Part shown: positions 51,910 to 61,253 of the stretch, in pieces
Layout of the letters: the number at the start of each line of letters is the position of its first letter
Numbering within the stretch: the first letter of the stretch is position 1
NCBI GenBank assembly: GCA_045110315.1
Contig: JBGCFY010000113.1
Span: 16,242 to 80,241, forward strand
DNA length: 64,000 nt
Direction: 5' to 3'
From: CALFBG01 sp045110315
Lineage (GTDB): Bacteria; Bacteroidota; Bacteroidia; Chitinophagales; Saprospiraceae
Position numbers and translations under genes: made by a program
Notes under the pieces: model-generated
The model's database searches: none
Told to the model about the DNA's origin: nothing
What the model saw: only the letters and a program-made list of their open reading frames with translations

Positions 51910-54231
51910 ATGTCTGTTACCTCTTCTCCTCCTACGCAATACTCTCCTGGTGTACTTAGTTTGATTCCACTTTTTTATGTTGGTTGGGCCGATAATGTTT
52001 TGAGTCCGACGGAAATTGAATTGATTCGCAAACACATTGATAGCTTTGATTTTTTATCCGAAAGGGATAAGAAACTTTTAGCTTCGTGGAGTAATCCTAA
52101 AAAAGTCCCCAGCCCACAATTATTTAAAGAATGGGTAGAGTTAATACAAGCGGCGGCACAAGGAGTTTCCTCCGAAGAAAAACAATCTTTAGCTAAGTTG
52201 GGATTAGAGATGGCGCGTAAAGGTGCTCCAGAAGGTAGCGTTCAAACTTGGTCAGACCCGAAAACGAGAACAGCGCTAGAGGCTTTGGAAACAGCCATTG
52301 GCGTGGCCAGTTTAGCAGACTTCCGTAATTTATTTACTACTGCACAACGCGAAAAAATTGCAGCTAGTTTACAAGACACGCCTAGTTTTGAAATCCAAAA
52401 AATGACGGCAATACTAGACGATGACTTTGCCGAAGATCGCAACCGCTTAAAAACCTTGCTCAACGATCCCGTTTTTAAATATCAAACGCTTCCCGATAAA
52501 GAAGATTACCGAAATCAAATATTACAGTGGTGTAAAATTCTCGCCGATAACGGTTATGGTTCTATCTCCTACCCTACTGCTTATGGAGGTCGAAATGATA
52601 TGGGTGCTTACGCTGCGATCTTCGAAACCTTAGGTTATCACGACTTGAGTTTAACCATTAAATTTGGGGTACAATTCGGTCTTTTTGGTGGTAGTGTAAT
52701 GTGGCTGGGAACGAAAGAACATCATGATAAATATTTGGCAGATATTGGTATCATGAAACTCGCGGGCTGTTTTGCAATGACTGAAACCGGACATGGCTCT
52801 AACGTTCGTAATTTAGAAACAACGGCAAGTTATGATGCCGATACGGATGAACTTATTATTCATTCGCCTACCGAAAAAGCGGGTAAAGAATATATTGGTA
52901 ATGCTTTGCACGGAAAAATGGCAACCGTGTTTGCCCAACTGATCGTTAATGGCACAAACCATGGCGTACACGCTGTACTCGTTCCTTTACGAGATGAAAA
53001 TCATCAAGAGCTTCCAGGAGTGCGGGTTGTCGATTGTGGTTATAAATTAGGATTAAATGGTGTAGATAATGGTAGAATTTGGTTTAATCAAGTCCGAGTC
53101 CCCCGTAGCAATTTATTGAACCGATTTGGAAATATTGATGCTCAAGGTAATTATAGCAGTCCAATCGAAAATCCTTCTCGCAGATTTTTTACAATGCTAG
53201 GCACACTGGTTGGCGGTCGAGTTTGTGTACCACGCGCAGGATTGAGTGCAACGAAGGCTGGACTGACCATCGCTATTAAATATGCACTCCGTCGCAGACA
53301 ATTTGCTCCTAACGAAAATGAACCAGAGACTTTACTCCTCGATTACCCCAGCCATCAATTACGACTCATGCCGCGTTTGGCAAAAACCTACGCGCTTGAT
53401 TTTGCCTTGACTTATTTGACCAAACGATACGTTGAACGCAGCGAAGAAGATATTCGAGAAATCGAAACAATGGCTGCTGGCCTAAAATCTTATGCAACTT
53501 GGTTTACCACGAGTACTTTGCAAGAGTGTAGAGAAGCTTGTGGTGGAAAAGGATATCTTTCCGAAAATCGCTTCGGTACATTGAAAGCAGATACTGAAAT
53601 CTTTACTACTTTCGAAGGCGATAATACGGTATTGATGCAACTCGTCGCCAAAGGTTTATTGTCTAATTTTAAAGCAGAGTTTCACAACGAAGGTTATCGT
53701 GCCGTACTTCGTTTTCTAGTCGAACAAGTATCTTCTAAGCTAAATGAATTTAATCCGTTTTTCACTAGAAATGTAGAAACGGAACATCTTTGTGATTTTG
53801 AATTTCACTTAGAAGCCTTTCGATTTAGAGAACGACAAATTGTAATTTCTATCGCAAATCGTATGCGCGCTTTGATCAAAAGACAAATGAAAGCTTACGA
53901 TGCTTTTTTACGTTGTCAAACTCAAATGTTAATCTTGGCGCAAGCCTACACGGAACGTTTAGTACTTGAACAATTTGTTTTGGCTGTAAAAAATTGTGAA
54001 GACGAAGCTTGTCAAAAGTCTCTGACGAAACTCTGCCAGTTATTTGCCCTTTCGACGCTTGACAATAATCGAGCTTGGTTTTTGGAAGCAGAGTATATGC
54101 AAGCTGTTAAAACTAAAGCTATTCGAAAAATGGTGGCAAAACTTTGTCAAGAAGTTCGACAGGAAGCAGGATTTCTAGTGGATGCATTTGCCATTCCGGC
54201 GAGTTTTTTGGATGCAGAAATTATTCGCTAA
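51910..54231 (+). CDS. Acyl-CoA oxidase/dehydrogenase-family flavoenzyme with N-terminal extension
   Basis: 773 residues, the length of acyl-CoA oxidases rather than the roughly 380-residue dehydrogenases. A helical N-terminal region of about 110 residues (IPLFYVGWADNVLSPTEIELI...) looks TerB-like. The flavin domains follow: GCFAMTETGHGSNVRNLETTA, then GRVCVPRAGLSATKAGLTIAIKYALRRRQF, and REACGGKGYLSENRFG. A catalytic-type Glu lies at 569 in TTFEGDNTVL. It oxidises acyl-CoA in fatty-acid breakdown. Whether O2 or another acceptor takes the electrons cannot be told. Its end overlaps the convergent FG-GAP gene by 4 bases. Confidence 0.9.
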   Translation: MSVTSSPPTQYSPGVLSLIPLFYVGWADNVLSPTEIELIRKHIDSFDFLSERDKKLLASWSNPKKVPSPQLFKEWVELIQAAAQGVSSEEKQSLAKLGLEMARKGAPEGSVQTWSDPKTRTALEALETAIGVASLADFRNLFTTAQREKIAASLQDTPSFEIQKMTAILDDDFAEDRNRLKTLLNDPVFKYQTLPDKEDYRNQILQWCKILADNGYGSISYPTAYGGRNDMGAYAAIFETLGYHDLSLTIKFGVQFGLFGGSVMWLGTKEHHDKYLADIGIMKLAGCFAMTETGHGSNVRNLETTASYDADTDELIIHSPTEKAGKEYIGNALHGKMATVFAQLIVNGTNHGVHAVLVPLRDENHQELPGVRVVDCGYKLGLNGVDNGRIWFNQVRVPRSNLLNRFGNIDAQGNYSSPIENPSRRFFTMLGTLVGGRVCVPRAGLSATKAGLTIAIKYALRRRQFAPNENEPETLLLDYPSHQLRLMPRLAKTYALDFALTYLTKRYVERSEEDIREIETMAAGLKSYATWFTTSTLQECREACGGKGYLSENRFGTLKADTEIFTTFEGDNTVLMQLVAKGLLSNFKAEFHNEGYRAVLRFLVEQVSSKLNEFNPFFTRNVETEHLCDFEFHLEAFRFRERQIVISIANRMRALIKRQMKAYDAFLRCQTQMLILAQAYTERLVLEQFVLAVKNCEDEACQKSLTKLCQLFALSTLDNNRAWFLEAEYMQAVKTKAIRKMVAKLCQEVRQEAGFLVDAFAIPASFLDAEIIR

Positions 54232-55676
54232 GGAATTTTGAGGAATCGCTTTACGCCAATCTGTGTTCCGTTTTGGATTTGTAAATAATAGCAACCTGCT
54301 GGAAAATTTTCTGGCAAAGTAAAAGTATAACGCTTGTCCGTTTTTTGCTGTGGAAACAGTTGTTGAATGCGCTGACCTTGTCCGTTAAAAATTTGAAAGA
54401 CGGTTTTTTCGTTGACAAATTCTGGTTCCCACTTCAAGCTAAAACTTGACTGAATTGGATTGGGGAAGAGTTCTATTTGTGTTGCGAAGTCGGAAACCTC
54501 CTGCGTACTCACAAGCTGCACGGAAGCATCTCGAATCAAAACTAAATCCTTACCCGCTGCATTGGCAATATAAAAATCGACGTAACCATCTTTGTCAAAG
54601 TCTCCAGGCACAATTCCAAAAGCTTCCACGGCACCTAGCGGATTAATCGCTGCGGCACTGACGGGATGAAACTGGTTGTCAATATTCAATAAGATATTCA
54701 CTGGATTTCCAAAAACATTGGCGGTGATCAAATCTAAATCGCCATCCTCATCCAAGTCAATAAAAACAGCATCTAAGGTTTGGTTATTTTTGCTGGGCAA
54801 ACGTTCCGTAGCATCCGTAAAATAACCCGCACCATCATTCAAGAATAAACGATCTTGCGGATTAGTAGCTAGACTAAACTCTACGTTGCACAAAAAGATA
54901 TCGGGAAAGCCATCTCCGTTGGCGTCCGCAATGACGGCCTTACGTGTATCTAAGTTCAGGCCGCTTGGTAATCTTGCCGCCGAAGCATCCACAAAAAAAC
55001 CAGCACCATCATTAATCATTAAACGATTTGTTCCTTCGTTCGCCACAAACATATCCATATCACCATCGCCTTCAATGTCCAGCATCTTAATGTCATGGGT
55101 CTTTTCGGTCAACAAAGGCAAACGATCGGTATCAACGAGTAAATTACCAAAACCATCATTCACCAAAATCATATTTTGATCATTGTTGCCCAAGATCAAA
55201 TCTGGTCGACCATCATTCGTGATATCAACCGCGGCGGCGGCATTGCTGGAAGTAAACGGTAAAACATTTGGAGAGCTAACGAAACTACCACTGCCCGTAT
55301 TCCAATAGTACTCGTTTTCAAAATCATCTTCACTAATAAAAATAATATCAAGAAAACCATCTCCATTAAAATCTGCCAAGACAATATCTTCGCTATCGTG
55401 AATAATGCTCGGCGGAATCCCTTGGTTACCGACGGAAAAGATACCGTTTCCATCGTTTAATAATATTGCATTTTGATCAAACTCGTTTGCGACGATAATA
55501 TCTAGATCATCGTCTTGATCAATGTCGATTGCTCGTACATCTTTAGTTTGCCAATCTTGTGCTTCGATCGGAACACGGGCGGGTTGTGATAAAAAGACTT
55601 GAGCTTTCACCGGGTTTACGAAACTCAACGTGCACAATAATAAAACTAAACTAATGACGAAAGGGAAATGATTCAT
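54228..55676 (-). CDS. FG-GAP/VCBS repeat protein with T9SS sorting domain
   Basis: 482 residues. The signal peptide is about 1-25 (ending NPVKAQ). It carries about seven FG-GAP/VCBS-type repeats with Ca-binding D-x-D-x-D-G loops (DIDQDDDLDIIVANE, DFNGDGFLDIIF, DIEGDGDMDMFVANE, DANGDGFPDIFLCN, DLDEDGDLDLITAN, DFDKDGYVDFYIAN), predicting a beta-propeller. The C-terminal 75 residues form a T9SS type A sorting domain starting IELFPNPIQSSFSL. It is exported and probably surface-attached or released. The ligand is unknown. It has a near-consensus promoter. Confidence 0.92.
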   Translation of the reverse strand: MNHFPFVISLVLLLCTLSFVNPVKAQVFLSQPARVPIEAQDWQTKDVRAIDIDQDDDLDIIVANEFDQNAILLNDGNGIFSVGNQGIPPSIIHDSEDIVLADFNGDGFLDIIFISEDDFENEYYWNTGSGSFVSSPNVLPFTSSNAAAAVDITNDGRPDLILGNNDQNMILVNDGFGNLLVDTDRLPLLTEKTHDIKMLDIEGDGDMDMFVANEGTNRLMINDGAGFFVDASAARLPSGLNLDTRKAVIADANGDGFPDIFLCNVEFSLATNPQDRLFLNDGAGYFTDATERLPSKNNQTLDAVFIDLDEDGDLDLITANVFGNPVNILLNIDNQFHPVSAAAINPLGAVEAFGIVPGDFDKDGYVDFYIANAAGKDLVLIRDASVQLVSTQEVSDFATQIELFPNPIQSSFSLKWEPEFVNEKTVFQIFNGQGQRIQQLFPQQKTDKRYTFTLPENFPAGCYYLQIQNGTQIGVKRFLKIP

Positions 55677-55696
55677 GACCTAATTTTTTAAGCCTG

Positions 55697-55727
55697 CAAA
55701 GGTAATTTTTGTTTATAGAATAGCAAA
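55697..55727 (-). promoter_or_regulatory. Promoter of the FG-GAP gene (TTTG-N19-TACCTTTG)
   Basis: On the minus strand, TTTG (55724-55727) and TACCTTTG (55697-55704) are 19 bases apart, a full match to the Bacteroidota consensus. The start codon is 20 bases downstream. Confidence 0.75.
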
Positions 55728-56043
55728 TTTTCACACTTGCCTCCGATTAAGTAGCACGGTTTGATTTCTAATAAAGCTATACGGATTGATTCGCAAATGA
55801 GTCAAGGCAGTAGACGCTTTCAAAATGGTATTGGGAAAAGAACGCGTAGTATAGCACTCTCTATTGAGAAATGATAATAGGAAGTTGCTCAATCCAGTCG
55901 TTTACTTGGTGTGGTAAATTTCCCAGAACTATTTCGCTTTGCTAAGATAAATAATTTTGCTCAATTCTACGACAAAAGCGGCGAAGAGATCGCAGATTCT
56001 TCTAACCGTTGCAGTCGTTAACAGCTTAACTTTAAAGGAAAAT
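55728..56043. other. Gene-free interval downstream of manA
   Basis: About 315 bases. No terminator of good quality and no open frame worth calling are seen. Confidence 0.4.
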
Positions 56044-57321
56044 TTATACCGGAACACTCGCTTTGTAGAGTACCGCCGAGCCTTCCGTTTCAATTTGATA
56101 AGGAACTTCGGCAGCAGCAAAAAAACTTTCTCCACGTGTTCGTTTAATTTTTTGATTACCCGCGCTTACCCAAACGGTTCCCTCCAATACGATCAATACA
56201 GCGGGCGCTGGATTTTCCGTTGCTTCATGCACTTGACCTTGTTGAAGCACAATTTGACTCAAGGTGAAATCGATTGCGGGGCAAGCATAAAGTTTTTCGG
56301 TAGCACTGATCGGCGCTGCTTGAATAATGTGTGGAACAATTGCATCCGTTCTTAAGTGTTGCATTAAAGCAGGAACGTCAATGTGTTTGACCGTTAAACC
56401 TCCGCGAAAAACATTGTCGGAGTTCGCCATTAATTCGATATTAATTCCTTCTAGGTAAGCGTGTGGAATACCCGCGTCTTGAAAAATAGCTTCTCCCTTT
56501 TTCAGGAAAACTAAGTTAAAAAGATAGATAGAAAAAATACCACGATCCAAATCGCCATTGGGTAAGTTGTTTTCTTGAAAAGCGAGTGCTGCCCAATAAT
56601 CTGCTGCTGATTTCTGAAGTTTGCCCGCTTGGAAGGCCGTCGCTAGTCGATTGGCTAAAGGTTTTAAAATTTGATTGACTGCTGCTTGTGGCAACTCCAT
56701 CAAATATTGGTACAAAGCTAAAGTCGTCTTGGCTTGAAAAAACGTTAACAACTCCTTTAATTCGGGCACCGCTGCTAAACTAGCTGCAATTGCTACTTTG
56801 GATTTAAAACCGTGCAACAACCAAAAATCACTCATGGCAACCATGATTTCTGGTTTATGGTTATCGTCTTTATAGTTTCGGTGTGGTGCGGAGAGTGGAA
56901 TGCCAAGTTCGTTCTCCTTTGCGAAACCGATTTCTGCGGCAGCTTTGGTCGGATGCACTTGGATCGACAACATTTTTTTGACGGCAAGAACTTTAAATAA
57001 AAAAGGAAGTTGAGGACCGAATTCGGCAACCGTTGGCGCACCGAGTATTGCTTCGGGATGCGCAGCAATCAACGCTCCTAGTGGTAGCGTTTTTCCACCG
57101 ACGCTTACCGTAGCAGGACCGCGGGTGTGCGTCCCCATCCACAATTCTGCGTAAGGTTGCTGTGTTTCATTTTTAATACCTAATAACTCAGGAATAAACA
57201 CCGTTCCTCCCCAAGCATAATTTTGAATCACTCCCGTCAGTGGGAAAATGTTATGGTCTAAATCCACCCTTTTATTTTTCGTTAATAAAGAAGTTGTTGG
57301 AGCATTATTCAACAACTTCAA
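56044..57321 (-). CDS. manA: Class I mannose-6-phosphate isomerase
   Basis: It interconverts mannose-6-phosphate and fructose-6-phosphate. At 425 residues it is in the family range. Zinc ligands lie in LSIQVHPTKAAAE (Gln, His), DDNHKPEIMVAMSDFW (Glu) and AGIPHAYLEG (His). The active-site loop is RGGLTVKHIDV. It follows pgi by 64 bases on the same strand, so both probably share a transcript and act on the same fructose-6-phosphate pool, feeding GDP-mannose synthesis or mannose use. Confidence 0.95.
   Translation of the reverse strand: MKLLNNAPTTSLLTKNKRVDLDHNIFPLTGVIQNYAWGGTVFIPELLGIKNETQQPYAELWMGTHTRGPATVSVGGKTLPLGALIAAHPEAILGAPTVAEFGPQLPFLFKVLAVKKMLSIQVHPTKAAAEIGFAKENELGIPLSAPHRNYKDDNHKPEIMVAMSDFWLLHGFKSKVAIAASLAAVPELKELLTFFQAKTTLALYQYLMELPQAAVNQILKPLANRLATAFQAGKLQKSAADYWAALAFQENNLPNGDLDRGIFSIYLFNLVFLKKGEAIFQDAGIPHAYLEGINIELMANSDNVFRGGLTVKHIDVPALMQHLRTDAIVPHIIQAAPISATEKLYACPAIDFTLSQIVLQQGQVHEATENPAPAVLIVLEGTVWVSAGNQKIKRTRGESFFAAAEVPYQIETEGSAVLYKASVPV
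57290..57319. repeat. Inverted family B ends between pgi and manA
   Basis: GAAGTTGTT and AACAACTTC face each other across 12 bases, giving a perfect 9-bp hairpin that overlaps the manA start region. Confidence 0.5.
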
Positions 57322-57385
57322 CGTTCTGCGGAAGATTAAGCGCGGTATTATCCCAATGCTACACTGGCACTTGCACCGCGTATAA

Positions 57386-59038
57386 TTATCCTCTCATTTT
57401 TTTGTACGCATTAATCAAGCCATTCGTTGAGCTATCGTGACTCTTAACAGCTTCTGCGGTTTCTAATTCTGGTAAAATTTTCTTGGCAAGCTGTTTTCCT
57501 AGCTCCACTCCCCACTGATCAAAACTAAAAATGTTCCAAATAAATCCTTGTACAAAAATCTTATGCTCGTACATAGCAATCAAGCTCCCCAAACTTCGTG
57601 GTGTAACTTGGTTCAACAAAATCGAGTTGGTAGGATTGTTTCCAGCAAAAACTTTAAACGGGGTTAAAAACTCAATTTCCTCCGCAGATTTTCCAGCAGC
57701 TTTTAATTCTGCGATAACGGTTTCTGCTGATTTCCCCATCATCAACGCTTCCGTTTGAGCAAAGAAATTAGATAATAAAATAGGGTGATGATCTCCGATT
57801 GGATTATGACTATTTGCGGGTGCCAAGAAATCACAAGGAATCAATTTTGTTCCTTGATGAATCAATTGATAAAAAGCGTGTTGACCATTTGTTCCTGGCT
57901 CTCCCCAGAGAATTGGTCCCGTTTGGTAATCGACTTTTTCGCCATTTCGATCTACACTTTTACCGTTGCTTTCCATATTCCCTTGTTGGAAATAAGCTGC
58001 AAATCGATGTAAATACTGATCATAAGCTAAGATGCCTTCCGTTTCTGCTTGAAAGAAATTGTTATACCAAATTCCAATTAACGCCAAAAGCACCGGAGCA
58101 TTATTACGCAACTTTGTTTTTCTAAAATGTTGATCCATCGCGTACATACCTTCTAGTAAGGCTTGAAAATGATCGAAACCAATTACGGCTGCGATGGATA
58201 AACCAATTGCTGAGGACAAAGAATATCGTCCTCCTACCCAAGACCAGAATTCAAACATATTTTCTCGATCCATTCCGAAGGCTTCCACGCCTTTAGCGTT
58301 GGTCGAAAGTGCGATAAAATGCTTGGCGACGTGTGTTTCTTCTACGGCGTGTTCCAAGAACCAATTTCTTGCGGTGTGCGCATTAGTCATTGTTTCCTGT
58401 GTCGTAAATGTTTTGGAGGCGATGATGAATAAGGTCGTCGCAGGGTTTACTTTTTTCAAAACTTCCGCAATGTGTGTTCCGTCTACATTCGACACAAAAT
58501 GTACCTGCAAACCTTTTCGCCAGTACGGCTTCAATGCTTCTGTGACCATGACGGGACCAAGATCAGAACCGCCAATACCGATATTTACGATATCGGTGAT
58601 TGCTTCCCCCGTGTACCCTTTCCAAGCATCATTTTGGATTTTATCCGCAAAGTTTTTCATTTTAGCCAAAACGCGACGCACATCTGGCATCACATCTTCG
58701 CCATCTACTTTCATCTCCTCGTCAGAACGATTCCTCAGGGCTACGTGTAGCACCGCTCGATTTTCCGTTTCGTTGATCGCTTCTCCTTCGAACATAGACT
58801 CAATGCCCGCGGATAAACCCGTTTCTTCGGCAAGTTCTAGTAATAGATCCAAGGTTTCTGGCGTAATAATATTTTTGGAGTAATCGACGAGGATATCTTC
58901 AAAGTGCAGCGAAAAGTCTTGAAAGCGATTCGGTGTTTGGGCAAATAGATCTTTCATTTGCACCGTTTGCATCTTTTGAAAATGGGCTTGCAATTTTTGC
59001 CAAGCAGCGGTTTGGGTTGGATTCTGTCTTTTTAACAT
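57386..59038 (-). CDS. pgi: Glucose-6-phosphate isomerase
   Basis: It interconverts glucose-6-phosphate and fructose-6-phosphate. 550 residues, as in the long bacterial/eukaryotic form. Signatures are the phosphate loop VNIGIGGSDLGPVMV, FIIASKTFTTQETMTNAHTAR, MESNGKSVDR, the base Glu region GTNGQHAFYQLIHQGTK, and the C-terminal SLIAMYEHKIFVQGFIWNIFSFDQWGVELGK. It is first in the pgi-manA pair. The 229-residue plus-strand frame inside it is an antisense artefact. Confidence 0.97.
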   Translation of the reverse strand: MLKRQNPTQTAAWQKLQAHFQKMQTVQMKDLFAQTPNRFQDFSLHFEDILVDYSKNIITPETLDLLLELAEETGLSAGIESMFEGEAINETENRAVLHVALRNRSDEEMKVDGEDVMPDVRRVLAKMKNFADKIQNDAWKGYTGEAITDIVNIGIGGSDLGPVMVTEALKPYWRKGLQVHFVSNVDGTHIAEVLKKVNPATTLFIIASKTFTTQETMTNAHTARNWFLEHAVEETHVAKHFIALSTNAKGVEAFGMDRENMFEFWSWVGGRYSLSSAIGLSIAAVIGFDHFQALLEGMYAMDQHFRKTKLRNNAPVLLALIGIWYNNFFQAETEGILAYDQYLHRFAAYFQQGNMESNGKSVDRNGEKVDYQTGPILWGEPGTNGQHAFYQLIHQGTKLIPCDFLAPANSHNPIGDHHPILLSNFFAQTEALMMGKSAETVIAELKAAGKSAEEIEFLTPFKVFAGNNPTNSILLNQVTPRSLGSLIAMYEHKIFVQGFIWNIFSFDQWGVELGKQLAKKILPELETAEAVKSHDSSTNGLINAYKKMRG

Positions 59039-59125
59039 TTAGTTGAAGCTTATTTTGATTACAATTTTAAGCATAAAAGCGGGATAAAACAATCCTTCTT
59101 TGTAAATTTAAACAGCGAAGCGATT

Positions 59126-59141
59126 GAAGTTGTTTGAAAAT
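59126..59141 (+). repeat. Family B repeat end
   Basis: GAAGTTGTTTGAAAAT, one mismatch from the consensus, in the divergent gap between pgi and yraN. Confidence 0.5.
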
Positions 59142-59211
59142 GGACTTAAACCGCTTCTTTTTAAAACTTCTGAAATTTCAGCGCATTCAACTAGTACCAA
59201 TATAAATTCGG

Positions 59212-59580
59212 ATGGCGAAACATTTATTACTCGGCAGAAAGGGCGAACAAATGGCGCTCGATTTTTTGCTAGCGAAAGGCTATCAACTGCTGGAACGCAA
59301 TTGGCGGTTTAGTCGTGCGGAAGTAGATTTGATTCTTAAGGATGGTGAAATATTGGTTTTTGTAGAAGTAAAAACTCGAAGTTATGATTTTTATGGACAA
59401 CCCGAAGAATCCATTACGCCCAAAAAAGAAGGATTAATTGCGGATGCTGCGGCAGTTTATATGGAATCTATTGGTCACGAATGGGAAATCCGCTTCGACA
59501 TCATTTCTATCATTTTGAATGAACAGAAAAATAAATCGGTCTTGGAGCATTACGAAGATGCTTTCTTTCCTTCCATTTAA
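59212..59580 (+). CDS. yraN: YraN/UPF0102 family endonuclease-like protein
   Basis: 122 residues. LGRKGEQMALDFLLAKGYQLLERNWRF and EVDLILKDGEILVFVEVKTR carry the E...D...ExK arrangement of the restriction-endonuclease-like fold. Homologues are universal and linked to DNA handling, but the reaction is unproven. The start at 59212 (MAKHLLLGRKGEQ) fits the family. An overlapping frame from 59124 is not coding. It is convergent with the ankyrin gene, 7 bases away. Confidence 0.9.
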   Translation: MAKHLLLGRKGEQMALDFLLAKGYQLLERNWRFSRAEVDLILKDGEILVFVEVKTRSYDFYGQPEESITPKKEGLIADAAAVYMESIGHEWEIRFDIISIILNEQKNKSVLEHYEDAFFPSI

Positions 59581-59587
59581 AGAATAC

Positions 59588-60259
59588 CTATTTGTCCGTC
59601 TGGGTACTTAGAAAAACAACCACCTCCGAAGCATTTTCCTTTTTTGCCATGCTCAAAGGCGTTTGACCGTCTTCCATTTTAGCATCGACTTGAGCGCCGT
59701 GTGCTACCAGTAGTTTTACCAAATCTAGTCGACTTTGATGAGCTGCGCTATGTAAAGCGGTGATTCCTTTGGCTTGTGCTAGATTGGGATTTGCTCCGTG
59801 TTCTAATAAACACTGGGTGATTTCGTAACTTCCTTTGGCTACTGCCGAATGAATTGGAGTTACTTTAAAATCGTTTTGTGCTGCTTGATTGACATTAGCA
59901 CCTTGCGCTAAGAAATATTTTACCAACTCCAATTGTCCAAAAAAACTAGCGAAACCAAGTAAATAAAAACCATCTGCGGCTGGTTGTTGCAAAGCCTTCG
60001 GTTCCTTTTCCAGTATTGCAGCGACGGAAGCTTGTTTTCCGAGTGCGGTTGCCTCAAATAAGGATAGTTCGCTTTTCTTTGCTGCAATTAAATGTGCTAA
60101 ATCCATTTGCTGATAATAAGCACACATCAACAATAAGGAAATCCCTTGTGGTCCTTGTGCATTTGCTAGTTCGGGATGATCCGAGAGTAAAGTTTGGGCA
60201 ACTTTAATGTTTTGCTGTTGCAAGGCGGTAAGAAAAGCTTCAATTTGGGCTGGATTCAT
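59588..60259 (-). CDS. Ankyrin-repeat protein
   Basis: 223 residues made almost wholly of ankyrin repeats (about six), for example GADPNLAQAKGITALHSAAHQSRLDLVKLLVAHGAQVDAK and ANVNQAAQNDFKVTPIHSAVAKGSYEI, with an N-terminal helical cap. There is no signal peptide, so it is a cytoplasmic protein-binding scaffold with an unknown partner. Its end lies 7 bases from the yraN stop. Confidence 0.9.
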   Translation of the reverse strand: MNPAQIEAFLTALQQQNIKVAQTLLSDHPELANAQGPQGISLLLMCAYYQQMDLAHLIAAKKSELSLFEATALGKQASVAAILEKEPKALQQPAADGFYLLGFASFFGQLELVKYFLAQGANVNQAAQNDFKVTPIHSAVAKGSYEITQCLLEHGANPNLAQAKGITALHSAAHQSRLDLVKLLVAHGAQVDAKMEDGQTPLSMAKKENASEVVVFLSTQTDK

Positions 60260-60326
60260 AAGTGAAATTTATAAAAATATGGTTAATTAAGCTAATTTAT
60301 AGCGTCTTTTCAAAAACCTTGCTAAT

Positions 60327-60491
60327 GAAGTTGTTTCAAAATAGATCTTAATGCCTACTGCTAAAGCATTGTAATCCAGTACTTCCCCTTATTTCTCGTC
60401 ACTGCAGCGATGGCTGCGAAACTCGAAAAGAGCTTCGTCCTGATTTACAAGCCTTTATCCTCGGCTTCTAACATCATTTTAAAACAACTTC
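60327..60491. mobile_element. Family B MITE-like element (165 bp)
   Basis: Inverted ends GAAGTTGTTTCAAAAT / ATTTTAAAACAACTTC (one mismatch). The left end continues AGATCTTAA and the inner side of the right end reads GATGTTAGAA on its own strand. The 68-bp copy at 18976 shows the same two subterminal blocks. There is no coding capacity. It lies between the ankyrin gene and rpmE. Confidence 0.7.
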
Positions 60492-60564
60492 AATAAATAA
60501 ACCGCAAACTTTATCTTTTTTACTAAAAATATACTTTAGACTTCCTATAAAGGGAAAAAAAGCT

Positions 60565-60572
60565 TATCTTTG
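60565..60572 (+). promoter_or_regulatory. Bacteroidota -7 box for rpmE
   Basis: TATCTTTG, 33 bases upstream of the ATG. The -33 region (CTTTAGAC) is weak. Confidence 0.6.
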
Positions 60573-60605
60573 CATTCGATTTAATAAAAAGAAATACATT
60601 TTATT

Positions 60606-60905
60606 ATGAAAAAAGATACTCATCCAGAAGATTATCGATTAGTTGTCTTCAAGGATTTTTCTTGCGACGAGGCATTTTTAACAAAATCATGTACGCCAAC
60701 TAAAGATAAAATTACTTGGGAAGATGGAAAAGAATACCCATTGGTGAAATTAGAAATTTCTAATAAATCTCATCCTTTCTTTACGGGTAAGATGAAGTTC
60801 GTAGATACTGCGGGACGTATTGATAAATTCAATAAGAAATTTGCTAAGACCAAATTTGCCTCTAAAGAGCCAAAGGAGACAGAAGAAGAAAAAGCTAGCG
60901 AATAA
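60606..60905 (+). CDS. rpmE2: 50S ribosomal protein L31 type B
   Basis: 99 residues. MKKDTHPEDYRLVVFKDFSC, then EYPLVKLEISNKSHPFFTGKMKFVDTAGRIDKFNKKF identify bL31. The CxxC zinc motif of type A is absent, so this is the zinc-independent type B form, here the likely main copy. The C-terminus is charged (KEPKETEEEKASE). It is monocistronic with its own promoter and terminator. Confidence 0.95.
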   Translation: MKKDTHPEDYRLVVFKDFSCDEAFLTKSCTPTKDKITWEDGKEYPLVKLEISNKSHPFFTGKMKFVDTAGRIDKFNKKFAKTKFASKEPKETEEEKASE

Positions 60906-60923
60906 GCGCTTTATCGATATAAC

Positions 60924-60964
60924 AAAAAGCCTCAATCCAACGTATGCGTAGATTGAGGCTTTTT
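60924..60964 (+). terminator. Terminator of rpmE2
   Basis: A perfect 14-bp stem AAAAAGCCTCAATC / GATTGAGGCTTTTT with a 13-base loop, continuing into T. Confidence 0.92.
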
Positions 60965-61202
60965 TATTTCTTTTTTCTTGAAATATATTCCTAGCACTGC
61001 GCTATTTGTTCAAGTTTTTACTAACGGTGTTGCTACTTCTTTTCTCCGTATGTTGAAGTTGGCAGGGTTCAAGCTAGATGGCTGAATCATAAAAATTCAA
61101 ACATACACAGCGTTTTTTAAGAGAACTAAGAATTAAAACGTAAATTCGCTTCGTTTTAAAAATCTAACAAAAAAGGGAAATATTAAAATTTTCCATTCCA
61201 GC

Positions 61203-61229
61203 TAATGAAGTGGTTTAAAAACTTCATTA
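61203..61229. repeat. Family B-like palindrome before the GlmU-like gene
   Basis: TAATGAAGT-GGTTTAAAA-ACTTCATTA, a perfect 9-bp inverted repeat 25 bases upstream of the start codon. It could affect translation or be the transcribed operator of the operon. Confidence 0.5.
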
Positions 61230-61253
61230 AATATACCATCAATCGTTAACGTC

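Noticed and set aside
58194..58883. A 229-residue plus-strand open frame inside pgi
   Set aside because: pgi on the other strand is complete with all motifs. The antisense frame is Ser/Phe-rich with no family likeness, typical of a shadow frame.
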